Source of the DNA: FEN-1219 sp963817615 | Lineage (GTDB): Bacteria; Pseudomonadota; Gammaproteobacteria; Steroidobacterales; Rariloculaceae | DNA length: 64,000 nucleotides | Assembly (NCBI GenBank): GCA_963817615.1 | Contig: CAWFPH010000002.1 | Location: forward strand, 1,984,001-2,048,000 | Reading direction: 5' to 3' | Part shown: positions 57,333 to 64,000 of the stretch, in pieces | How positions within the stretch are numbered: position 1 is the stretch's first letter | Layout of the letters: each line of letters begins with the position of its first letter | Made by a program: the position numbers and the translations under genes | Notes under the pieces: model-generated | The model's database searches: none | The model's input: only the letters and a program-made list of their open reading frames with translations | What the model was told of the DNA's origin: nothing

Positions 57333-60308
57333 TTGCCAATTTTGACCCCCGTCGAGCAGCTCGGGCTCGCCGGCGCGGCGCTCGATGCGCGCGTGCGGGC
57401 GGCCGTCGCCGCGATCCCGGACGCGATGCTGGTGCATACGTCGCGACGCCTCGCGGACGACGCGCGTACGAACGACGCGGTGTACGCCCACGACGGCGTT
57501 GTCGAGCCCGTGCGCGTGATGCTGCGGCCATTGCTCGTGATGCCGGAGCAGTTGAGCTACCTCCATCATGTCTGCAGCACGATCATGGCGGCGCTCACAC
57601 GGCTGCCGGAGCTCTTCACGAGGGACGCCGACGTGCGCGGCGCGCTGCCGCTCGCCGCCGAGGAGCGCGGCTGGCTGGAGGACGTGTGGCGCGCGGTGGG
57701 ACAGGCCTCGAACCCGCTCTACGGCCGGCTCGATGCAGTCTGCGATTTCACGAGCGCGCGCTGGCAGGACTCGCTGCGCTTCATGGAACCCAATCTCTCG
57801 GGCGTCGGCGGTATCCATTTGGGACCGCTCGCGGAGTCGCTCGTGATGCGCGACGTCGTGCCGACGCTCACGACCTACGATCCGATGCTCGCCATCGAGC
57901 TGCCGCGCGATCAGCGCGACCTGTTCCTGCAAGTGCTGCTCGATCACGCGGCGGCGCTCGGTCGCGAGCAGCGCAATCTGTGTCTCGTGGAGCCCAAGTA
58001 CGTCGAGGAGGGACCGAACGAGCAGTCGCATCTCGTGACGTATTACCGAGCGCAGCGCGGCATCGAGCTCAAGCATGCGGATCCTCGCGAGCTGCGCCTC
58101 GAGGGCGACGAGGTGTACTACGAGGACACGTGCATCGACGTGGCCTACCGCGACTACGAGGTTCGCGACCTGCTCGCGCTCGAGCGCGAGCAGGGCCGCC
58201 CGCTCGCAGCGATCCGCGCGCTCTTCAAGCAGAACCGGATCGTCTCTTCGGTCGGCGGCGACCTGGACCATAAGAGCGCCTTCGAGCTGCTGACCACCGA
58301 CGAGCTCTCGGCGCGGCACTTCAGCGCGGCGGAGCGCCGGCTGTTCCGCCGGCACGTGCTCTGGACGCGGCTCGTGAGCGAGCGCGAGACCGACACGCCG
58401 GCGGGTCACATGGACTTGCCGGAGTTCATCCGCGCGCACCGCGAGGAGCTCGTGATCAAGCCGAATCGAGGCTACGGCGGCGCGGGCGTGCGGCTCGGCG
58501 CGGGCGCCACGCAGAGCGAATGGGACGCGCTGCTCGAGCATGCACTCGCGAAGCAGCACGATCCTTACGACAGCTTCGTCGTGCAGTCGGCCGCGACCTT
58601 GCCCGTGCATCTCTTCCCATTGCTCGACCGGCAGGGCCGCACCCACGAGGAGCCGTTCTACGCGGTGATGGGCTTTGCGCCCACCGATCACGGAGTCGGC
58701 ATCGTCTGCCGCGTGTCGCAGAAGCAGGTCGTGAACGTCGCGCAGCGCGGCGGGCTCGCGGCCGTGCTCGTGAGTCGACGGCACGATGACCTTACGACGC
58801 GCACTCGCTCGCCGGTACGCGCCGATCAGGCGCTCGTGCAGCTGCGCGCCGCGATTCTGAAGCTGCGCGATCTCGACGCCGTGCTGCGGCTGCTCGAGTG
58901 GGACGAGGAGACCTACCGGCCGGTCGGCGCCGCGAGCTCGCGGGCGACTCAGCTCGCCGTCGTCGAGGGAATGCGCCACGATCTGCTCGCCGGAGACCGG
59001 CTCGGCGATCTCATCGACACGGTGGGCGCGAGGCCCGGATTGACCGACGGATTGCGCGCGGAGCTGACGCTGCTCGCGCGTTTGCGGCTGATCGCGATCG
59101 GCTTGCCGCAGAGCTTGGTGGCGGCGTTCGCCGAGACGCGATCGCATTGCCTCGCGGCATGGGAAGAGTCGCGGCGCGAGGACGACTTCGGCGTGTTCGC
59201 CGGACCGTTCACGCAGCTCCTGAAGCTCATGCGCGAGCGCGCGCAGGCGCTCGCGCGAGGCGATGATCTGTACGACGCCGTGCTCGACGAGCACGAGCCG
59301 GGCATGCGGCGTGCGCGGCTCGAGCCGCTGCTCGCGCTCCTGGGCGCGCGGCTCCGCGAGCGCGTGCCGCTCTGGGCCGAGCGCACGCGGCGTTATCTCG
59401 CGCATCGCCCTCGCGGATCGTTTCCCGAGGCGAAGCAGCGCGATCTGTGCGCGCAGCTGCTCGCCGATATCGGCTTCGATTTCCGGCGCGGGCGGCTCGA
59501 CCGTTCGAGTCATCCGTTCACCTTGATGGCGGGCGAGGACGATGTGCGGCTCACGATCCGCTCCAGTCCGAGCGATCCGCTGCGCGCGATCTTTGCGACG
59601 CTGCACGAGGGTGGGCACGGGCTCTACGACCAGGGCTTGCCGCGCGAGCTGCACGGCACGCTGCTCGCCGACGCGCCGAGCACCGGGCTGCATGAATCGC
59701 AGGCGCGGCTCTGGGAGAACCACGTCGGGCGCAGCGCCGCATTTTGGCGACACAACTTCGGCAAGCTCGCGAAGGCGTTTCCTCGCGCGCTCGCGGGCAG
59801 CGACGCGCAGACTTTTCATCGCATGCTGAACGTAGTCGAGCCGGGATTGAACCGCGTCGCGGCCGACGAGGCGACCTACAACCTGCACATCCTCTTGCGC
59901 TACGAGCTCGAGATCGCGCTGCTCGACGGCGAGCTCGCGGTCACCGACTTGCCCGCCGCGTGGGACGAGCGGCAGCGGCACTATTTGGGCGTGACGTCCC
60001 CGACCGCTCGCGACGGCTGCCTCCAGGACGTGCATTGGGCGCTCGGCGAGTTCGGCTATTTTCCGACTTATACGATCGGCAATCTCTACGCGGCGCAGCT
60101 CGTCGACGCTTATACGCGCGCGGCTGACCTCGATGACGAGCTCGAGCGCGGTGATTTCGCGGGCCTGCGGCGATGGCTCGGCGCACGGATCTATGCGCGC
60201 GGCGCGAGCCTCGACGCCGAGGACTTGATCGAATCGGCGACCGGCTCGCGGCTCGACGCCGAGCCGTTCTTTCGCCTGCTCGAGCAGCGCGTCGCGGAGC
60301 TCGACTGA
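57333..60308 (+). CDS. Fusion of an ATP-grasp-like ligase and an M32 carboxypeptidase
   Basis: A 991-residue single frame with two enzyme-like halves. Residues 1 to about 495 resemble an atypical, possibly circularly permuted ATP-grasp: QSHLVTYYRAQRGIELKHAD, IVSSVGGDLDHKSAFELLTT, EELVIKPNRGYGGAGVRLGA (Lys376 and Gly loop), and a late HDPYDSFVVQSAATLPVHLF. Residues about 505-991 are an M32 carboxypeptidase: AVLRLLEWDEETYRPVGAAS, FATLHEGGHGLYDQGLPREL with H758-E759-x-x-H762, and GLHESQARLWENHVGRSAAF with third ligand Glu788, spaced exactly as in Taq carboxypeptidase. A TTG at 57333 is the only upstream start in frame; no strong ribosome-binding site is seen, so the start is uncertain. Proposed: synthesis and trimming of the same peptide or amide product. 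Confidence 0.8.
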   Translation: MPILTPVEQLGLAGAALDARVRAAVAAIPDAMLVHTSRRLADDARTNDAVYAHDGVVEPVRVMLRPLLVMPEQLSYLHHVCSTIMAALTRLPELFTRDADVRGALPLAAEERGWLEDVWRAVGQASNPLYGRLDAVCDFTSARWQDSLRFMEPNLSGVGGIHLGPLAESLVMRDVVPTLTTYDPMLAIELPRDQRDLFLQVLLDHAAALGREQRNLCLVEPKYVEEGPNEQSHLVTYYRAQRGIELKHADPRELRLEGDEVYYEDTCIDVAYRDYEVRDLLALEREQGRPLAAIRALFKQNRIVSSVGGDLDHKSAFELLTTDELSARHFSAAERRLFRRHVLWTRLVSERETDTPAGHMDLPEFIRAHREELVIKPNRGYGGAGVRLGAGATQSEWDALLEHALAKQHDPYDSFVVQSAATLPVHLFPLLDRQGRTHEEPFYAVMGFAPTDHGVGIVCRVSQKQVVNVAQRGGLAAVLVSRRHDDLTTRTRSPVRADQALVQLRAAILKLRDLDAVLRLLEWDEETYRPVGAASSRATQLAVVEGMRHDLLAGDRLGDLIDTVGARPGLTDGLRAELTLLARLRLIAIGLPQSLVAAFAETRSHCLAAWEESRREDDFGVFAGPFTQLLKLMRERAQALARGDDLYDAVLDEHEPGMRRARLEPLLALLGARLRERVPLWAERTRRYLAHRPRGSFPEAKQRDLCAQLLADIGFDFRRGRLDRSSHPFTLMAGEDDVRLTIRSSPSDPLRAIFATLHEGGHGLYDQGLPRELHGTLLADAPSTGLHESQARLWENHVGRSAAFWRHNFGKLAKAFPRALAGSDAQTFHRMLNVVEPGLNRVAADEATYNLHILLRYELEIALLDGELAVTDLPAAWDERQRHYLGVTSPTARDGCLQDVHWALGEFGYFPTYTIGNLYAAQLVDAYTRAADLDDELERGDFAGLRRWLGARIYARGASLDAEDLIESATGSRLDAEPFFRLLEQRVAELD

Positions 60309-60548
60309 GCGCCGGGCAACGAGCCGACGTGATCGCGGCCGCCGCTATATAAGGTATGGCGGGCATGCTCGGCTCGTAGCCGCTCGGCCCGTCCAGCAAC
60401 GCTTCCAATTTTTGCGAAACCGTCGTTTCGCCGCGACACCGCGGCGCGGCACGCGGCTTGGCAGCCGCGGTCCCGGCCGCTTTTCCCGGAACGGCCCGCT
60501 ATTTGCACGGGGACCCGGGCCAGGATGGGTGGAGCAGGAAGGCGAGTC

Positions 60549-61868
60549 ATGACAACGCAGACGGTCGTGCGGCTCTGGGTCGTTGCGTCTCTCGGCTTAT
60601 GGGTAGCGGCGTGCGGCGGAGGCGGAGGCGACTCGAATGCTTCGACGTCGCCGCCGCCGACCACCGATCCGCCGCCGAGCACCGATCCACCGCCGAGCAC
60701 CGATCCGCCGCCGACCACAACGCCGCCGCCTTCGACGACGCCCGCAAGCTTGAAGGCCGAGCGCGTCTATCCGGATCTGACGTTCACGGCGCCGGTTCAG
60801 CTGCTGCGCGCGCCGGGCGACGGCAGCCGCTGGTTCATCGTGCAGCAGGACGGCCACGTGTTCTCGTTCGACTCGGTGTCGAACGCGAGCACGATGACGC
60901 CCGTGCTGGACCTGAGCGATCGCGTGGTGTTTCGCAACGTGCACGGCTTGCTCGGCTTTGCGTTCCATCCGGGCTTCCCGGCCGATCCGCGAGTGTTCGT
61001 CGAGTACACGCACGAGACGAGCCCCGGTGTGATCGTGATGCGGATCTCGGAGTTCGCCACGACCGACAACGGTGCGACGATCGACCCCGCCTCCGAGCAG
61101 ATCTGGTTCGAGATATTGCAGCCGGGCGGCCACAACAACGGCGGCCATGTTCTGTTCGGCCCTGACGGCATGCTCTATCTCACGCTCGGCGACGGTGGCG
61201 ACGACGACAATGCCAGCGGGATCGTCGGCAACGGTCAAACCACCACGAATCTGCTCGGTAAGATCCTGCGCGTCGACGTGAGCGGCACGGAGGCCGGGCG
61301 CCGTTACCGCATCCCGACCGACAATCCGTTCGCCGGCAATGCGCTCTGCAACATGGACGGGACCGGCTCGCAAGATTGTCCCGAGATCTTCGCCTGGGGA
61401 TTTCGCAATCCATGGCAGTGGAGCTTCGACAGCGTGGACGGCACGATCTGGCTCGGCGACGTCGGCTCGCACAGCCGCGAGGAGGTCGATCGAGTCGAGA
61501 AGGGCGGCGACTATGGCTGGCGCTGCTTCGAGGGGACGCTCGAAACGGGCTTGAACTGCGGCAGTCCGACGGCAACGCTCGCGGCGCCGGTCGCCGAGTA
61601 CGATCACACGCTCGGCGTGGCCGTGACGGGCGGTTTCGTGTACCACGGCACGGCCATCGCCGATCTCGTCGGGCGCTACGTGTTCGCCGACTACGGCTCC
61701 GGCCGCGTCTGGAACATCGCGACCGACACGCAGCCCACGATGACGATCACCGACGACAACGCCTCCCACACCGGCCTGAACATCGCATCGTTCGCGGAGG
61801 ACACCGACGGCGAGCTGTACGTCGTCGACGTGAAGAGCGGCGGGTTGTATCACCTGAGCGGCCGCTGA
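60549..61868 (+). CDS. PQQ-dependent sugar dehydrogenase-like lipoprotein
   Basis: A 439-residue lipoprotein propeller. The N-terminus (RLWVVASLGLWVAACGGGGG) has a lipobox ending at Cys, followed by a Pro/Thr/Ser/Asp linker. The propeller has the soluble glucose dehydrogenase pattern: VHGLLGFAFHPGFPADPRVF, GHNNGGHVLFGPDGMLYLTL, GDGGDDDNASGIVGNGQTTT, LLGKILRVDVSGTEAGRRYR, PEIFAWGFRNPWQWSFDSVD and GDVGSHSREEVDRVEKGGDY. These carry the PQQ and calcium-binding His, Asn, Arg and Asp of this family. It probably oxidises a sugar or alcohol on the periplasmic face. AGGAAGG precedes the ATG at 60549. A strong hairpin follows its stop. Confidence 0.88.
   Translation: MTTQTVVRLWVVASLGLWVAACGGGGGDSNASTSPPPTTDPPPSTDPPPSTDPPPTTTPPPSTTPASLKAERVYPDLTFTAPVQLLRAPGDGSRWFIVQQDGHVFSFDSVSNASTMTPVLDLSDRVVFRNVHGLLGFAFHPGFPADPRVFVEYTHETSPGVIVMRISEFATTDNGATIDPASEQIWFEILQPGGHNNGGHVLFGPDGMLYLTLGDGGDDDNASGIVGNGQTTTNLLGKILRVDVSGTEAGRRYRIPTDNPFAGNALCNMDGTGSQDCPEIFAWGFRNPWQWSFDSVDGTIWLGDVGSHSREEVDRVEKGGDYGWRCFEGTLETGLNCGSPTATLAAPVAEYDHTLGVAVTGGFVYHGTAIADLVGRYVFADYGSGRVWNIATDTQPTMTITDDNASHTGLNIASFAEDTDGELYVVDVKSGGLYHLSGR
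60654..60718 (+). repeat. In-frame 18-bp tandem repeat coding a Pro/Ser/Thr/Asp linker
   Basis: About 3.6 copies of an 18-bp unit near CCGCCGAGCACCGATCCG encode PPSTDP repeats just after the lipidated Cys of the dehydrogenase-like protein. The copies differ at only a few bases. The number of units could vary between strains through slippage, lengthening or shortening the tether. Confidence 0.8.
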
Positions 61869-61876
61869 GCGCGCAA

Positions 61877-61905
61877 CGCACCTGCGACACCATGTCGCAG
61901 GTGCG
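61877..61905 (+). terminator. Hairpin after the PQQ lipoprotein gene
   Basis: A perfect 13-bp stem CGCACCTGCGACA with complement TGTCGCAGGTGCG and a CCA loop, 8 nt past the stop at 61868. It is followed by CGTAAATGC and not by a T-run. It may end the upstream transcript or serve as an operator for the gene starting at 61956. Confidence 0.5.
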
Positions 61906-61955
61906 CGTAAATGCGCGGTGCCACAATCGACTCCGAGCTCACCGGAGGAGGCGCT

Positions 61956-62897
61956 GTGCACTCGATCGCTCGTCGTCCGCTGTTCGCGACCTCGCTCGGC
62001 GCGGTCGTCGCCTACTGTGCGTTCGCCGCCCCGGCCGAGGCCTGCTCGATCTGCCGCTGCGGCGATGCCACGTTCAACGCGCTCGGCAAGGACGTGACTT
62101 CGATGCCGGGCTTTCGGTTCGCGGTGGACCTCGAGCGATTCGCGAAGAGCCAGGGCTTGCCCGACGAGCAAGAAGCGGTCGTCGAGCGGCGTGTCACGGC
62201 GGTCGGCGCCTACACGATCGGCGATCGCGCGCTCGTGGTCGCCCGTCTACCCTACACCGAGCGCACGTTGACGGAGCACGACGGGGCGGACGTCCAGCGT
62301 ACGAAAGCGTCGGGCATCGGCGACCCCGAGATCTACGGACAGATACGCCTGTGGTCTTCGCCGTTTCGCGGCGACCTCGGGCGCCGCGCGAGCCTGTCGG
62401 CCGTAGTCGGCGTGAAGACCGACTGGGGCGAGAACGACATCGAGCGCGACGGCGCGCGGCTCGACGAGCACGTGCAGCCGGCCACGGGCTCGAACGACGA
62501 GTTTTTCGGGCTGTCGGGCTATTACCTGCTGAATCCGAAGTCGTCGCTGTTCGCGTCGGTGCAGTCGCGCTTGCCGGGCACGAACGATTTCGGCTACCGC
62601 TACGGCAAGATCGAGCTCGCTAACTTCGCATACGAGCGCAAGGTCTCCGATGCGCTCGATACGGTCGTCGAGCTCAACTACCGCCATGCCGGCCGCGACC
62701 GCATCGATGCGTCCGGCACGCTCGATCCCGATACCGGCGGCGGCGTGCTGTACGTGACGCCGCGCGTGCTCGTGAACGTCGGCGGCGTGGTTCTGCGCTT
62801 TGCCGCGCAGGTGCCGGTGCACGAGGCTCTGTACGGCGTGCAGCACGAGAAGACCGTCTACAACGTCGGGTTCACGCGTACGTTCGGCCGGCAGTAA
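61956..62897 (+). CDS. Outer-membrane beta-barrel transporter-like protein with CSICRCGD motif
   Basis: A 313-residue exported protein. GTG 61956 has GGAGGAG five bases before it. A Sec signal (PLFATSLGAVVAYCAFAAPA) ends just before CSICRCGDATFNALG, whose three Cys could bind copper or haem or be redox active. The rest is a beta barrel of the 'transporter' type: RALVVARLPYTERTLTEHD, GIGDPEIYGQIRLWSSPFRG, ASLSAVVGVKTDWGENDIER, YYLLNPKSSLFASVQSRLPG and a terminal VYNVGFTRTFGRQ. Similar proteins sit beside SCO1/thioredoxin-like genes elsewhere; none is here. Likely outer-membrane channel or metal-related protein. Confidence 0.8.
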   Translation: MHSIARRPLFATSLGAVVAYCAFAAPAEACSICRCGDATFNALGKDVTSMPGFRFAVDLERFAKSQGLPDEQEAVVERRVTAVGAYTIGDRALVVARLPYTERTLTEHDGADVQRTKASGIGDPEIYGQIRLWSSPFRGDLGRRASLSAVVGVKTDWGENDIERDGARLDEHVQPATGSNDEFFGLSGYYLLNPKSSLFASVQSRLPGTNDFGYRYGKIELANFAYERKVSDALDTVVELNYRHAGRDRIDASGTLDPDTGGGVLYVTPRVLVNVGGVVLRFAAQVPVHEALYGVQHEKTVYNVGFTRTFGRQ

Positions 62898-62986
62898 GCC
62901 GGCCGCCGGGGGCTCGGGCGGACGCGGCAGCGCCGCCGTCGGCCCCACGGCGGCCGTGCGCAGCTGCCCTATACTAGGCGCCGCGG

Positions 62987-64000
62987 ATGTCGGCGTTCAG
63001 TCTCAACGAGTTCTATCAGCGCAACCGGCGCGTCGTCATCTGGGCGATCCTGCTGCTGTTGTTGTGGCTGCTGCGCGATTTCTTCGCGATCGTGTTTCTC
63101 ACGTTCGTGCTCGCCATCATCGCGGCACCCATCGCGGAGTTCGGCCATCGCCGGCTGCGGCTGCCGCAATGGCTCGCGCTCGCCTTCGTCTACCTGCTGT
63201 TTCTCGTCGTGCTTGCGACGTTCGTGCGGTTCGTCGTGCCGAGCGTCGCGTCGGAGATCAACCGCCTGATCGACAATCTGCCCACCACCGAGCAGCGGCT
63301 CATCGAGGCGAAGAACCGCGTCGTCGACCGCTACCCGACGTTGCGCCAGCCCTTGAACGGCTATCTACGCAGTGCGCTGCCCGACGACCGCATCGAGACG
63401 ATCGACCGCCAGCTCGAGGCCGAGCGCGCGCGCCTGTCGCTCACGCAGGAGCAGGTCACGGCCGCGGTCGAGAGCGTCGCCGAGCCGACCGGAACGCTCG
63501 CGCAGTACTTCAATCGCCAGGACCAGCTGTACATCAGCACGCTGATGAGCCAGCAATTCTTGCGCATACGGCAATATGCGCCCGCGGTGATCACGATGCT
63601 GTATCGCGCGACCGCGACCACCTTGCTCGCGCTGCTGTTCAGTTTCCTGATCCTGAGCGATCTCGCGCGGCTCAAGCGCGGCGTCGTGCGCCTCAAGCGG
63701 TCGCGCGTCGGGGACTTTTACGAGGAGGCGGCGCCGCCGATCGCGCGCTTCGGCGTGCTCGTCGGCCGCGCCATCGAGGCGCAGGCATCGATCGCATTCT
63801 TGAACACGGTGCTCACGCTGATCGGGCTGTTGCTGCTGCAGATTCCGCTGGTCGCGATGCTGTCGATGGTGGTGTTCGTATGCAGCTTCGTGCCGGTCCT
63901 CGGCGTGCTGATCTCCACCGTGCCGATCGTTCTCGTCGCGTTGAATGCCGGCGGCTTCTCGCTATCGCTCGCTGCGATCGGCCTCGTGATCGTGACGCAT
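62987..64000 (+). CDS. AI-2E family transporter (PerM-like), partial
   Basis: The first 338 residues of a membrane protein of the AI-2 exporter/PerM family, running off the right edge. Hydrophobic helices VVIWAILLLLLWLLRDFFAI, FLTFVLAIIAAPIAEFGHRR and LALAFVYLLFLVVLATFVRF are followed by a soluble insert with PTTEQRLIEAKNRVVDRYPT, then LLALLFSFLILSDLARLKRG and the family's LIGLLLLQIPLVAMLSMVVF. Function in most bacteria is unsettled. A TATACT -10 at 62970-62975 would give a transcript with a leader of only a few bases before the ATG. Confidence 0.9.
   Translation, partial: MSAFSLNEFYQRNRRVVIWAILLLLLWLLRDFFAIVFLTFVLAIIAAPIAEFGHRRLRLPQWLALAFVYLLFLVVLATFVRFVVPSVASEINRLIDNLPTTEQRLIEAKNRVVDRYPTLRQPLNGYLRSALPDDRIETIDRQLEAERARLSLTQEQVTAAVESVAEPTGTLAQYFNRQDQLYISTLMSQQFLRIRQYAPAVITMLYRATATTLLALLFSFLILSDLARLKRGVVRLKRSRVGDFYEEAAPPIARFGVLVGRAIEAQASIAFLNTVLTLIGLLLLQIPLVAMLSMVVFVCSFVPVLGVLISTVPIVLVALNAGGFSLSLAAIGLVIVTH

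Noticed and set aside
57252..60035. Very long minus-strand reading frame (over 900 codons) antisense to the fusion gene
   Set aside because: Its translation is His/Arg/Glu-rich without any domain, as expected when high-GC coding DNA is read on the other strand; the plus-strand product has clear M32 motifs.
60654..60718. Regular 18-bp repeats considered as a CRISPR or regulatory array
   Set aside because: They are direct tandem repeats without spacers, in frame, and encode a Pro/Ser/Thr/Asp linker of a lipoprotein.

Overview
The window is about 64 kb of very GC-rich bacterial DNA with densely packed genes on both strands. The gene repertoire points to a gammaproteobacterium. Evidence includes a cydP-cydA-cydB-cydX operon with a long-Q-loop CydA, TrmO, HrpB, YqcC, CydX/CydP small proteins and a MAPEG protein. 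The many secreted beta-propellers, a sulfatase, a GMC-free sugar-dehydrogenase-like lipoprotein and an orphan duplicated FtsX permease fit a soil or freshwater heterotroph of the Steroidobacterales/Nevskiales type; that placement is inference. No rRNA, tRNA, CRISPR array, insertion sequence or prophage was recognised.

Layout. 1-4.7 kb (minus): glgB-glgE-treS, the maltose-1-phosphate alpha-glucan/trehalose pathway, with a sigma-54-like promoter in front of glgB. 4.9-8.0 kb (minus): cytochrome bd operon cydP-cydA-cydB-cydX with a sigma-70 promoter. 8.1-14 kb: a signal-less periplasmic-binding-fold protein, a zinc metallopeptidase convergent with an ATP-grasp ligase, and a stand-alone adenylation enzyme. 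13.8-28.3 kb: two Tat/Sec-exported SMP-30 propellers, an LVIVD propeller, TrmO, PfpI, a carboxylesterase, an orphan PIN protein, an aldo-keto reductase, a fructosamine-kinase-like protein, and an orphan ABC permease preceded by a tiny Cys-rich ORF. 28.5-38.8 kb: an FHA coiled-coil protein, DUF1810, a GST, an RluA-like protein with an altered catalytic site, an acyl-CoA dehydrogenase, two tandem copies of a three-member secreted family (third copy at 22 kb), and a pair of small exported proteins. 38.8-41.3 kb: a second-type EF-G with yqcC. 41.8-45.4 kb: a three-gene coiled-coil/membrane operon of unknown role. 45.5-64 kb: frameshifted hrpB, an M3 peptidase, a sulfatase, a cytochrome c/YVTN propeller, a GFA protein, an AraC regulator, a beta-helix protein, a fused ATP-grasp/M32 carboxypeptidase, a PQQ-dehydrogenase-like lipoprotein, an outer-membrane protein with a Cys motif, and the start of an AI-2E family transporter.

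The strongest candidates for something undescribed are the ATP-grasp/M32 fusion (57333-60308), the coiled-coil trio (41801-45378), and the periodic Cys-rich micro-ORF overlapping the orphan permease (24128-24292). Three genes carry single-base frame breaks (14840, about 46300, 17995-18254). They may be real decay or assembly indels, so predicted C-termini there should be treated with care.
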